DNA of 64,000 nucleotides from Pogostemon cablin (taxonomy: Eukaryota; Streptophyta; Magnoliopsida; Lamiales; Lamiaceae): contig CM042994.1 of NCBI GenBank assembly GCA_023678885.1, positions 14,293,073 to 14,357,072 of the forward strand, in the 5' to 3' direction. Of this stretch, positions 56,108-64,000 are shown one piece after another. The notes below the pieces were generated by a model. That model made no database searches and was not told the origin of the DNA. It was given only the letters and a program-made list of their open reading frames with translations. How positions within the stretch are numbered: the first letter of the stretch is position 1; each line of letters begins with the position of its first letter. A program made the translations under genes and the position numbers.

Positions 56108-56275
56108 TGGACTGCACCTGGTGCATTGGTGCACCCCAAGTTTATAGATTAAAAGGGGGAGTGGATAGTTTTTTTATAAAAATAAAATTAATTATTTTAT
56201 TTTAATTAATTAATGGTGGAGATTGAATAGTAAAGTAATCTAATGACTACAATTGTCCAGGTGCATCGTTGTATC
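56108..56275. mobile_element. Possible small MITE with GGTGCA-type ends
   Basis: The left end CTGGTGCATTGGTGCACCCC and the inverted right end CCAGATACAACGATGCACCT are loosely alike. The inside TTAATTAATGGTGGAGATTG and AATTGTCCAGGTGCATCG matches 45425-45505 (TTAATTAATGGTAGTGATTA, AATCGTCCAGGTGCACTG). Two related copies suggest a mobile family. No duplication found. Confidence 0.35.
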
Positions 56276-57497
56276 TGGTTGTTCAGCACGAAAATTCGCG
56301 CTTTCCATATGTCATTTTCATATGATTATTGTATTATTTTAATATTATTTGTGGAGTTTATTGCTTATTTTTATGTTTCCTATGACGTAACGGTATGGTT
56401 GATATTTACAGATTTTAGGTATATATTTTATAATAATGGAATTAATAAAATTTAAGGAGAGAAGAAAATGTGTATTGATTCTTTTAAGCGTGGGCCCATG
56501 TTGTTAATTGAATTGGAAATCAGTTGCAATATTGCCACGTATACATACAAATTCTGGGCTCAAAGATGGAAATTATTTGATTCACCAGCATTATCTAATC
56601 AATTGCGGGCCAGTATGATTAAGAATGAGAAATTGAGAGCAAATCCCAGGCCGTGGACCACATTCATCTTATTGCCTTGGCCCATTAATATAATGCCATG
56701 TGAAGTCCACTTCAATGTATACATAGCCATTGCATTCGCTAGAAATAAACAGAACTGAGACACGACAGAATGCCGTGAAACAGATCACGCCTCACGCCAC
56801 CTCCGCGTCTCATCTCTACTCTTCACCCGCCTTTCATCATCACCCTCACATTCAGTCACATTGTTTATTACTTAAGAAGGAGAACGGAGGAGGATTATCA
56901 AGGCGGAAATAGAAGACGAAGAATTACGCGACAAGAGTTTTTCTTCTTTCTTTTATTTCTTTTATTGTTGATTCATAAACTCATGTATAATAACAATTTT
57001 GCCATAATTGTTACTTGTAACACCATGGACTAGTTTCCTCTTGATTGTTTTAGAGTTTAAAAGTTTATCATGTTGATTTGAGATTTTGAACATATGTAAT
57101 GATAATTTTTTGCAAAATATTTATTTCTTATTGACGTTTTATTTTAAACTTATATTATTATGTTTCTTAATTCTCTTGTCTATTATATAATCATGATATG
57201 ATCATTGATTGATGTGTAATTGATATTTGAATGTGATTCATAATTATATTTGATATTCGTGGAATTTTGCATGTGAATCGCCTATAAAGTGAATAAGGGG
57301 TTGTGGGTATTAAATTTCTTTAGTACCTATAAAGGGAATTGGGAAGTATAGTGCTCTAAGAATGAATTTAGCATGAAGTACCTAAAAAGAGAATAAGCAA
57401 CTATCTTATTAATTTGGTCCTAGGAATTTATATTTTTTAAAATTGTTAAATCTTACTTGTCCATGAGTGGTTTAGCATGCTTAAGTAATCATTCCTA

Positions 57498-57752
57498 CTC
57501 CCTCTGTCACACGTTAAGGTTGACGTTTGCTTTTTGCACGGAGATTAAGGAGTATAATATTTTAATGTGTAGTGAGGTGAGAGAAATAATATTTAATGTA
57601 AAGTGGGTAGCTATATTAGTGTTGTGTATGAGTCCTACATGAAATAATTAATTGTTTTGTGTGGGCCCAACTTGACAAAAAGAGAAATGTAAACTCTTAA
57701 TTTGGGACAACCCAAAATGAAAAGTGTAAACCTTAACGTGGGACGGAGGGAG
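57498..57752. mobile_element. Stowaway-like MITE (255 bp)
   Basis: Ends CTCCCTCTGTCACACGTTAA and, inverted, CTCCCTCCGTCCCACGTTAA; the match extends about 27 bases. TA precedes it (57496-57497); the right side reads TG. Internal landmarks CTTTTTGCACGGAGATTAAG and TAATTGTTTTGTGTGGGCCC. Confidence 0.88.
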
Positions 57753-57894
57753 TGTAAAATTCTGCATGATTTGATTAACTTGTTTATTTGTCTTATTTCA
57801 CATGATAAACTAGATTTTCATAAAACTATCTTGTTCTTATCTTTTGAAACACATGTGATTGAGTGTGACTTTTGTTTATTTATTTTATTTGCTA

Positions 57895-57986
57895 TTCCCT
57901 CCATCCCGGGCAAAGATATGCATTTACTGTAACTTTTGTGAGAGTTTTATGCAGTCAAACGTAGTTGTTTGACCGGGACAATGGAG
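57895..57986. mobile_element. Very short Stowaway-like MITE (92 bp)
   Basis: Ends TTCCCTCCATCCCGGGCAAA and, inverted, CTCCATTGTCCCGGTCAAAC with TA on both sides (57893-57894, 57987-57988). Only about 50 bases lie between the ends, so it is an internally deleted copy. Confidence 0.75.
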
Positions 57987-58228
57987 TATTTATTTTCCTG
58001 CATAATTAGTTAATTAATCCCACTCTCTTGAAAATATTATTTTGTCTTAATTATTAGTGGTGTGAATTATTTAGTGCGTATCCTGTTTATTTCTAATTCC
58101 GTGGATTCGATAATTTAACTTGGTCAGGAGTGTACTGCAACTGATCCCTTACACTTGAGAGTAATTATTCTTGTGAGTGAACACAAAAAAGAGTGAACAC
58201 CGGTGCACCCTAGTCGGACTCTAAATTA

Positions 58229-58335
58229 CTCCCTTTGTCCGCCTTTAAAGGTGTCATTTACGTTTTGCACATGGATTAATGAGTATTATTATTTAATGTG
58301 TAGTGGGTAGTTGTAGTGGGTAGTAGTATTATTAT
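58229..58335. mobile_element. Stowaway-like MITE, left half only
   Basis: TA plus CTCCCTTTGTCCGCCTTTAA and the landmarks TTTTGCACATGGATTAATGA and GTGTAGTGGGTAGTTG match the family. No right end follows: the sequence changes to AT-rich repeats after about 58335. Confidence 0.7.
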
Positions 58336-58365
58336 TTTAATTAATAGATTTTAATAATTTTAGTA

Positions 58366-58485
58366 AATTTGAATAATTAATATTTTATAATCTTACCATT
58401 AATACTTTATTTTATTAAATTTAAAATAATTAATATTTTGTAATCTTACCATTAATACTTTATTTTAAGTAATTCTTTTAATGAA
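58366..58485. repeat. Tandem duplication of a ~61-bp unit
   Basis: AATAATTAATATTTTATAAT followed by CTTACCATTAATACTTTATT occurs twice in a row with few changes (58369-58425, 58428-58475). Confidence 0.8.
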
Positions 58486-58575
58486 GATCTAATATTATAA
58501 TCTTAATAATATTAATATTATGTAATACTTATAAATAAAAGTTTATAATTTTAGGTAATTTAATGATTTCATATA

Positions 58576-58771
58576 CTTCCTCCGGCCACTTACAAGGTAT
58601 TCATTTGGGCGTTCACTTTAAAGGTATCCATATTTCATATATTTAGTAAAAAGGTACACCCCATGGCCCACCACTTCCCTCTAATACAACTACACATTAC
58701 ACATATAATAATAATACCCCTTAATCCACGTGCAAAAAGCAAATGGTTACCTTCTAAGTGGCCGAAGGGAG
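58576..58771. mobile_element. Stowaway-like MITE (196 bp)
   Basis: Ends CTTCCTCCGGCCACTTACAA and, inverted, CTCCCTTCGGCCACTTAGAA, with TA on both sides (58574-58575, 58772-58773). Intact reference for the split MITE B at 5754-8188. Confidence 0.88.
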
Positions 58772-58920
58772 TAAAAATTATAAAAGGGAGATATGTGGTG
58801 CTCTCACGTTAAGCATGCAATTAATGTTATTTTGAGGATAGGGCAATACTTGCTCTCCTAATAGAATGGTAGAGACTGTCACTGACCATATGCTTAATAT
58901 GTTTGCTTAATATGTTTAAC

Positions 58921-59035
58921 ATACCCAAGTGAAAGGTAATACATTTCCATCTTCTTGCTTCCACTGATTTAGAAACGCATGGAACCCTAACAGTTCACCT
59001 TAACCAAACGTTTGAACGCCTACAGAAACAAGAAA
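58921..59035 (+). repeat. Fragment of the 13114-14494 LTR family
   Basis: CAAGTGAAAGGTAATACATT, TGATTTAGAAACGCATGGAA, CCCTAACAGTTC and TTAACCAAACG match the last ~115 bases of that LTR. The true LTR end (GCCAACA) is replaced by GCCTACAG. It lies upstream of a truncated LINE. Confidence 0.65.
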
Positions 59036-59229
59036 AAGGCTCTTCTGTTGTGCGATATAAAATCCAGAAACTATATATTGCAATAGAAGGCAAAGTTAAA
59101 GTGGCTCAAATACAACGATATAAACTTCTTGATTTTTCACCATTTCATCAACGGGAGAAAACTGATGAACAAATTTAAAGGGTTTTATATCAACGGGTGA
59201 TAGTCACAAAACACATGAGAAGTAAAGAA

Positions 59230-61920
59230 GGCAAATGTTTAATAGGCATTACAATGAGGAAAACACACCAATACCAAGAATTAACAATAACTTTGTGCTG
59301 AAAAAATTGGACCAAATGGACAGTATGAGACTAGTTGAACCATTCTCGTAGGAGGAAGTCAGGGCTGCCATAATCTATTATGATCCCATGATGAGCCCGG
59401 GCCCAGATGGTATGAGTATGGGTATATTTAAAGAATGTCGGGAAGGCTTGAAAGAAGATTTTATGAGATTCATGAATGAATTCCATACAAATGTCAAACT
59501 TACTTTGGGTATAAACAACTCTTTCATCACCTTAATTCAAAAATCTGTTGCATCCTCCAATATCATGGATTTCAGACCGATCTCTCTAATTGGTGGTCCC
59601 TACAAAATCCTTGCGAAAGTTCTTGCAAAAAGGATGAGCTCTGTATTGGGGAATATCATACCGAAGGAATAGATGACTTTTGTGGAAGGTAGGCAGATTA
59701 TGAATTGTATTGTTTCTTTGTCCAGCATTATAGATGAGGCCAAGTATAAGAAAATAGAGATTTTCTGCTACAAGATTGATTTCGCAAAGGCGTATGATTC
59801 AGTGAACTGGCAATACCAGGAGGACATTTTACGAGATCTCAACTTCCACGATAGGTGGATATCATGGATGAAGGCTTGTGTGACAACTGCACGAGCTTCT
59901 GTGCTAGTAAATGGGGCTCCATTCGGCGATTTCAGTTTGGAAAAGGGCTTGCGACAAGTGGATCCCTTATCACCATTCTTGTTTATAGCGGTAGCAGAAT
60001 GTATAAATGTCTTCATGAATAGGGCATTCAGTTTGGGGCTATTTGAACCTATGGAATTCGGAGATGGTGAAGTTTCTGTATCACATTTACAGTTTGCCGA
60101 TGACACAATATTTTTTGGGAAATCAAGTTTAAAAAATGCATTGTTCCTTAGAAGAATGTTGATGGTGTTAGAGTCATTGACAGGACTGCGAATCAACTTG
60201 AAGAAATGCTCCCTTATAGGAATCGATTCAGAATTAGGGATGATCCAAGATATGGCAGATATTCTGGGTGTGCAGTTGGTAAACTACCAATGAAATACCT
60301 TGGAGTTTTGGTCGGTGTCTCTCATGAGAAAAGCCCAGATGGAAGTACGTTGTAGACAAAATCAACAACAGGATAAGAAAGTGGGAAAATCTGAAACTCT
60401 CCATTGTTGGATGATTAGTACTGCTGAACGATATTCTAGCAACCATACCTACCTACACCATGTCGATCTACAGGGCTCCTACGAGTGTGCTGAAAAAAAA
60501 TATGCACCATTCAAAGGAGATTTCTATGGGGGGTCGGGGGTCGAGTGTGAATTCAAACAAAATTACTTGGATTGATTGGAAAACAGTTTCTCTTCCTAAA
60601 CATGCTGGGGGTCTTGGGGTTAGGGAATTGGGTAGTTTCAACAGGGCTCTTATGGGGAAATGAGCTTGGAGAGCATTGCACGAGGGGAGTAGATTATGAG
60701 CTAGGATAGTTAAAGCATTCACTAAAGGGGTGAGGGAAGCAGGTTTTGATTCATGGAGCGAAAGTAGAGGGGGTCACAAAAAGTTTGGTGGGGTGGGGTT
60801 GTATCGAGTCTGTGAATAAAAACGGGGATTGGTTTAAGAAAAACATTAAAAGAGTGATAGGGGACGAGACTAGCACGAAATTTTGGGACAATGTATGGGC
60901 AGAGGACAAACCTTGAAAAGCGTTATATCCTAGGCTTTATAGATTGAGTCATGGGGAGAGGAATATGTTGTCTCAAATGGGATTCTAGGATAATGGGGGG
61001 TGGAAGTGGAACATAATATGTAGAAGAGAACTGAGATAATTGAAGGTGGAGTTGGCTAACAATCTTCTTGATGTTATAAACAGGTATATATATACACCAG
61101 ACGAAGGATAGTTGGAGATGGGAGGCGAGCATCGGAGGTGACTACCAAGTGAAGAAAGCCAATCAGCTGATCCAAAGGAGAGATGATGGAGGAACCGCAC
61201 CAATATTGAGCTTATACAAGAGGATGTGGAACAATTCAGCACCATTAAAATGCATCATTCATGCCTGGAGAATGATAAGGAAAAGAATTCCAACCACCAC
61301 GGAACTACACAAAAGAGGAAGTCTACCGGTAAATATTTCTACAAATTGTAATCTTTATGGTACTATAATGGAGGAGGTAGCACATGTGTTTTTTTAGTGT
61401 CCCAAGACACAAGACATGTGGAATGAATGCTTCAAATGGCTTGAAATCCAAGCACCGATGTCAAATGATCCTAAGATACACTTTTTATATTTTGGTAACC
61501 TTATGTTTAGTAAGAAAAAGAATAAGTTACTTGTGGAAGTTTGGATTTGCTTAGCGTGGTTGATGTGGAAAAAAAAGAAGTAAGATTGTTTTTAAAAATG
61601 AAAAATAGAACTCAAAAGGAATTATGAACGAATTGAAAGCATATATGTAGAGTTGGAACTTTATCAAGAAAGGAGAACTTAGAAGTAATTCAAGTTACGA
61701 TATGTGCAGTCAGAACCCTTTTATTTGTCAAACACAATGAAATCTCTTTTATGTATAAAATATGGAGAAGAAGGGGATAGAATTATGTCATCTTGATCTC
61801 ATTATACAGTTAAAAATATTTGTAGTATTAGGTCTGCTGGGTGCGGGGTGCATCGAGATATGTATATTAACTATTTTAATTGTATTTGTGAGTATTGTTT
61901 GTACTCAAAAAATATTTCAA
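59230..61920 (+). mobile_element. 5'-truncated LINE (L1/RTE-like) with decayed ORF2
   Basis: The element begins within ORF2, shortly before the RT domain, as is usual for LINEs, and runs to an A/T-rich end (ACTCAAAAAATATTTCAATAAA, near 61890-61920). No ORF1 or endonuclease is present. Base composition and sequence differ clearly from the LINE at 34345-39950. Target duplications are not identifiable. Confidence 0.75.
59280..61590 (+). pseudogene. LINE reverse transcriptase and zf-RVT region
   Basis: RT blocks: SPGPDGMSMGIFKECREGLK, FITLIQKSVASSNIMDFRPI, CYKIDFAKAYDSVNW (~59768-59815, catalytic Asp present), KGLRQVDPLSPFLFI (the usual Gly before Asp is Val) and LQFADDTIFFGKSSL (~60090-60135, FADD intact). 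Stops at 59350, 59670 and a frame change at about 60290. Later parts, in changing frames: LPKHAGGLGVRELGSFNRAL (60597-60660), DDGGTAPILSLYKRMWNNSA, HAWRMIRKRIPTTTELHKRG and a zf-RVT remnant CPKTQDMWNECFKWLEI (~61400-61450). The catalytic Asp residues survive, but the frame is broken at least five times. Confidence 0.85.
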
Positions 61921-62191
61921 TAAAATTTCTTTTTTCCATAAAATAAATTTTTAATTAATCTCATTTATTATACAGTAAAGAAAAGGTCAATGTGGGACAC
62001 ACATTCATATGATCTTGGTGGTGTTACAACATTCACTGCTGGCTCGTTGACTAATTGATTTTGATGGCCTTATTAATTTTCCTATTAAGTATTAATAAAC
62101 AAATTTTTTATTTTGTTTTACCATTGACTAATTGCTCTCCAATTTCACATTTAATTTCACTCTATTAATGCTTGCAACTACTAACTTTCAA

Positions 62192-62211
62192 CCCCCCCCC
62201 CCCCCCCCCCC
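62192..62211. repeat. Run of 20 C
   Basis: An uninterrupted poly-C tract in AT-rich surroundings, followed by ACCCC. Its exact length may be a sequencing or assembly artefact. Confidence 0.8.
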
Positions 62212-62304
62212 ACCCCTTTTATGAACTTATACACACGAAGATGATTAATTTAGATTTATTTTATTTTTGTTATAATTATTTAAGGGATTCGAATCCTGCA
62301 TTTG

Positions 62305-62368
62305 GCATTGAAATCCAAGCACCGATGTCAAATAATGGCTTGAAATCCAAGCACCGATGTCAAATGAT
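62305..62368. repeat. Two tandem copies of a LINE ORF2 fragment
   Basis: ATTGAAATCCAAGCACCGAT plus GTCAAAT occurs at 62308-62333 and again at 62340-62368. The second copy, with ATGGC before it and GAT after it, is identical over 34 bases to the LINE at 61436-61469 (protein WLEIQAPMSND). The copies are about 870 bases downstream of the source. Confidence 0.85.
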
Positions 62369-62472
62369 AACAAAAATTATTTGGATTTATTTATAGTATA
62401 TACTTGTATATTTTTCTTACATAAATAAACAATAATTATTAAGAAAAGTTAATATTAATAATTTTTAGGGAA

Positions 62473-62629
62473 AAGCTCCTGCGCCCCAGGGACAAATTGT
62501 GTCCCATATGAACACAACTCACCCTCTTTATATCCTATTTAAATCTATGTAATATTAGGGGTTTAAATTGCAAAGGGACATAGAAATTGCAAAGGAGCAT
62601 AGTGTTCCGGGGAGCATAAGAGTCTCACT
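62473..62629. mobile_element. Possible MITE with GCTCC ends
   Basis: The left side AGCTCCTGCGCCCCAGGGAC resembles the inverse of the right side, GACTCTTATGCTCCCCGGAA, and a second inner copy of the words GGGACA/TGTCCC. There is no clear target duplication, so this is tentative. Confidence 0.35.
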
Positions 62630-63084
62630 CATTTTTTAAATGTTAAATTGGAATTTATAGAATATCTATGTTTTATTTCTTTGTATGTATTAAATTTAAA
62701 ATTAGTTTTAACTAGTAATTATTTATTCACAAGGCATAGACGACATTAATAATTTAAAAATTTAAAATGAATATAATTTTAAATTTTAAAGAATATAATT
62801 TTAGATTTTAAAGTTAATTTAAATATAAATATTAAAGAAATTAATTCATATATATATTCTCTAATTTATATAGTGTAACTAAAAACATAAATAATACAAA
62901 ATTATATTAATAAATTATTATTTTTAACTATTAGCTACATAATAAATAATTATTATTTAAATTGGTTATAGAAAACTTATGTATCATATTAAAATATTTA
63001 AATTTAAAAATAATTCCACTTTTATATGTACAATCAACTATTAACTTTAATCTATAAATTTTCTAGAAAATAAAAGTAATATAT

Positions 63085-63270
63085 CATGTATTATTTATGT
63101 TATATATCATGTATCATATTTAAATTAAATATATCATGATTTAAATAATCATATAAAATAATCATGTATTCAATTTAAATTAAATATCATATACCATGTA
63201 ATATCTTTTATATATCATGTATCATATTTAACACATTAAATAATCATGTATTCAATTTATATCATAATTA
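63085..63270. repeat. AT-rich repeats of ATATCATGTATCATATTTAA
   Basis: Words ATCATGTATCATATTTAA and AATCATGTATTCAATTTA(A/T) alternate several times over 185 bases without a fixed period. Surrounding DNA (62630-63620) is very AT-rich and otherwise featureless. Confidence 0.6.
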
Positions 63271-63625
63271 AATTAAAAGTGATATCTGATTTCGTACCAC
63301 TTTTTATTTCATAATAATTATCATTTTTTTAAATTATTATTACATTTAAGATTTAATTTTCATTTATTATTATAATATTTATATATATTAAATGATTAGT
63401 TGATAAGCTAAGGAAAAAAAAAAAGATTAATAGAACAAGACTGATTAATAAGAAAGCCATGTGTTTAAATTTTTGTCGGTGACAATTAGTTAGATAATTC
63501 GATTATATTTGAGACTAGTCTCACAAAATATATATAATTTGTCTCAAATATGTTTGTCATCAACATTCAAATTGTATTTTAATTTTTTTTCCTAGTACAC
63601 CATTATAATATTGTTATATATGTAG

Positions 63626-63931
63626 AGTGTATATTGGGTGCATCCGGGTGCAAGGATGTACCCATATGTGTATTATTTTTTATTCTATTTTGTATACATA
63701 TTATTCTATTTTGTATAAGTATTTTGTAATAATTGTATATTTTGTACATGTGTATAACTTTTTATTTAATAGTGTACACATATTTTTTAATAATTGTATA
63801 TTTTTTGCACTCAATTTTTCATTAAAAACACTAACAATTAAATTTTATACATTTTTGCTCATAATTGTATATGTTTTTTTTATATTTGTATATGGGTACA
63901 CCCTATCTTAGAATGCACCCGGGTGCACACT
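63626..63931. repeat. ~306-bp repeat family, copy 3
   Basis: AGTGTATATTGGGTGCATCC to GAATGCACCCGGGTGCACACT, 306 bases as in copy 2. The near-palindrome GCACCCGGGTGC sits close to the right end. The open frame 63627-63911 is a by-product of the AT-rich sequence and not a gene. Confidence 0.8.
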
Positions 63932-64000
63932 ACAATTAGTCTATATGTAACTATTTAAGGTAAACTTTGGCACCCTTTAAATTTTAGGGTAGATTTTGTA

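Larger units (their letters stand above)
56760..58183 (+). repeat. Decayed Athila/Tat-like solo LTR with two nested MITEs
   Basis: The part from about 57240 follows the nested element's LTR (reverse of 16223-17865): AGTACCTATAAAGGGAATTG, AGTGCTCTAAGAATGAATTT, AGCATGAAGTACC, TGGTCCTAGGAATT and, near the end, CTGATCCCTTACACTTGAGA. The leader block GGAAATAGAAGACGAAGAAT ... GCGACA recalls the Athila-like LTR (GAGACGCGACG). Both boundaries are vague. MITEs at 57498-57752 and 57895-57986 are inserted in it. Confidence 0.5.

Noticed and set aside
56468..56758. 96-codon open frame as a host gene
   Set aside because: No recognisable domain, no supporting splice sites or codon pattern, and it adjoins a decayed LTR.
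1..64000. CRISPR arrays, bacterial operons or a host multi-gene cluster
   Set aside because: No regularly spaced short repeats with unique spacers and no bacterial gene organisation; the content is plant transposable elements throughout.

Overview
This window is heterochromatin-like DNA of a flowering plant, most likely a eudicot. It is AT-rich and packed with plant-type transposable elements: Ty3/gypsy elements of Tekay/Del and Athila/Tat types, copia-like solo LTRs, L1-type LINEs, Stowaway-like MITEs, a Mutator-like element, a hAT-like element and a Helitron-like element. I found no convincing intact host protein gene, no rRNA or tRNA gene and no CRISPR array. Nearly every coding region is broken by stops, frameshifts or deletions.

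Layout. 1-4899: 3' part of a Tekay/Del-type gypsy element (decayed RT, RNase H and integrase), then its LTR. 4904-5163: Stowaway-like MITE. 5264-8774: a non-autonomous Mutator-like element with a perfect 9-bp target duplication. It carries a hairpin and a nested set: MITE inside MITE inside which sits a reverse Tekay-type solo LTR. 8830-9146: first copy of a ~306-bp repeat family (other copies at 46799-47104 and 63626-63931), cut by the next element.

9147-43428: a three-layer gypsy nest. The outer layer is a minus-strand Athila/Tat-like element (LTR 9147-12073, 3' UTR and integrase tail in 12074-12791 and 42302-43428). Inside it lies a plus-strand Athila-like element, 12792-42301, bounded by a 5-bp duplication (acaca). 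Inside that are a solo LTR in its 5' LTR (13114-14494, duplication gttat), a minus-strand gag-protease-only element in its gag gene (16223-24578, duplication ggtct), a copia-type solo LTR (30902-31320) and an L1 LINE (~34345-39950). After removing insertions the Athila-like element reads LTR, primer binding site, gag, protease, RT, RNase H, integrase, a purine tract, a probably spliced extra ORF, 3' UTR, purine tract, LTR.

43429-50776: a truncated reverse LTR, MITEs and AT-rich repeats, a long inverted repeat (arms 47266-47930 and 49119-49780, about 665 bp each) around a SINE-like sequence and a promoter-like stretch, and a hAT-like element with a perfect 8-bp duplication.

50896-64000: a reverse solo LTR, a Helitron-like element with a ~155-bp tandem array, decayed LTRs, four Stowaway-like MITEs, a 5'-truncated LINE (59230-61920) and AT-rich DNA.

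The most unusual signals are arrays of ~100-bp units built from short words in both orientations (TTCGACCA/TGGTCGAA) that recur at three sites of the Athila-like element, an analogous array with different words (AACACGA/TCGTGTT) in the outer element, the long inverted repeat, and a strong intron signature before the extra Athila-type ORF. I see no sign of a non-transposon multi-gene system.
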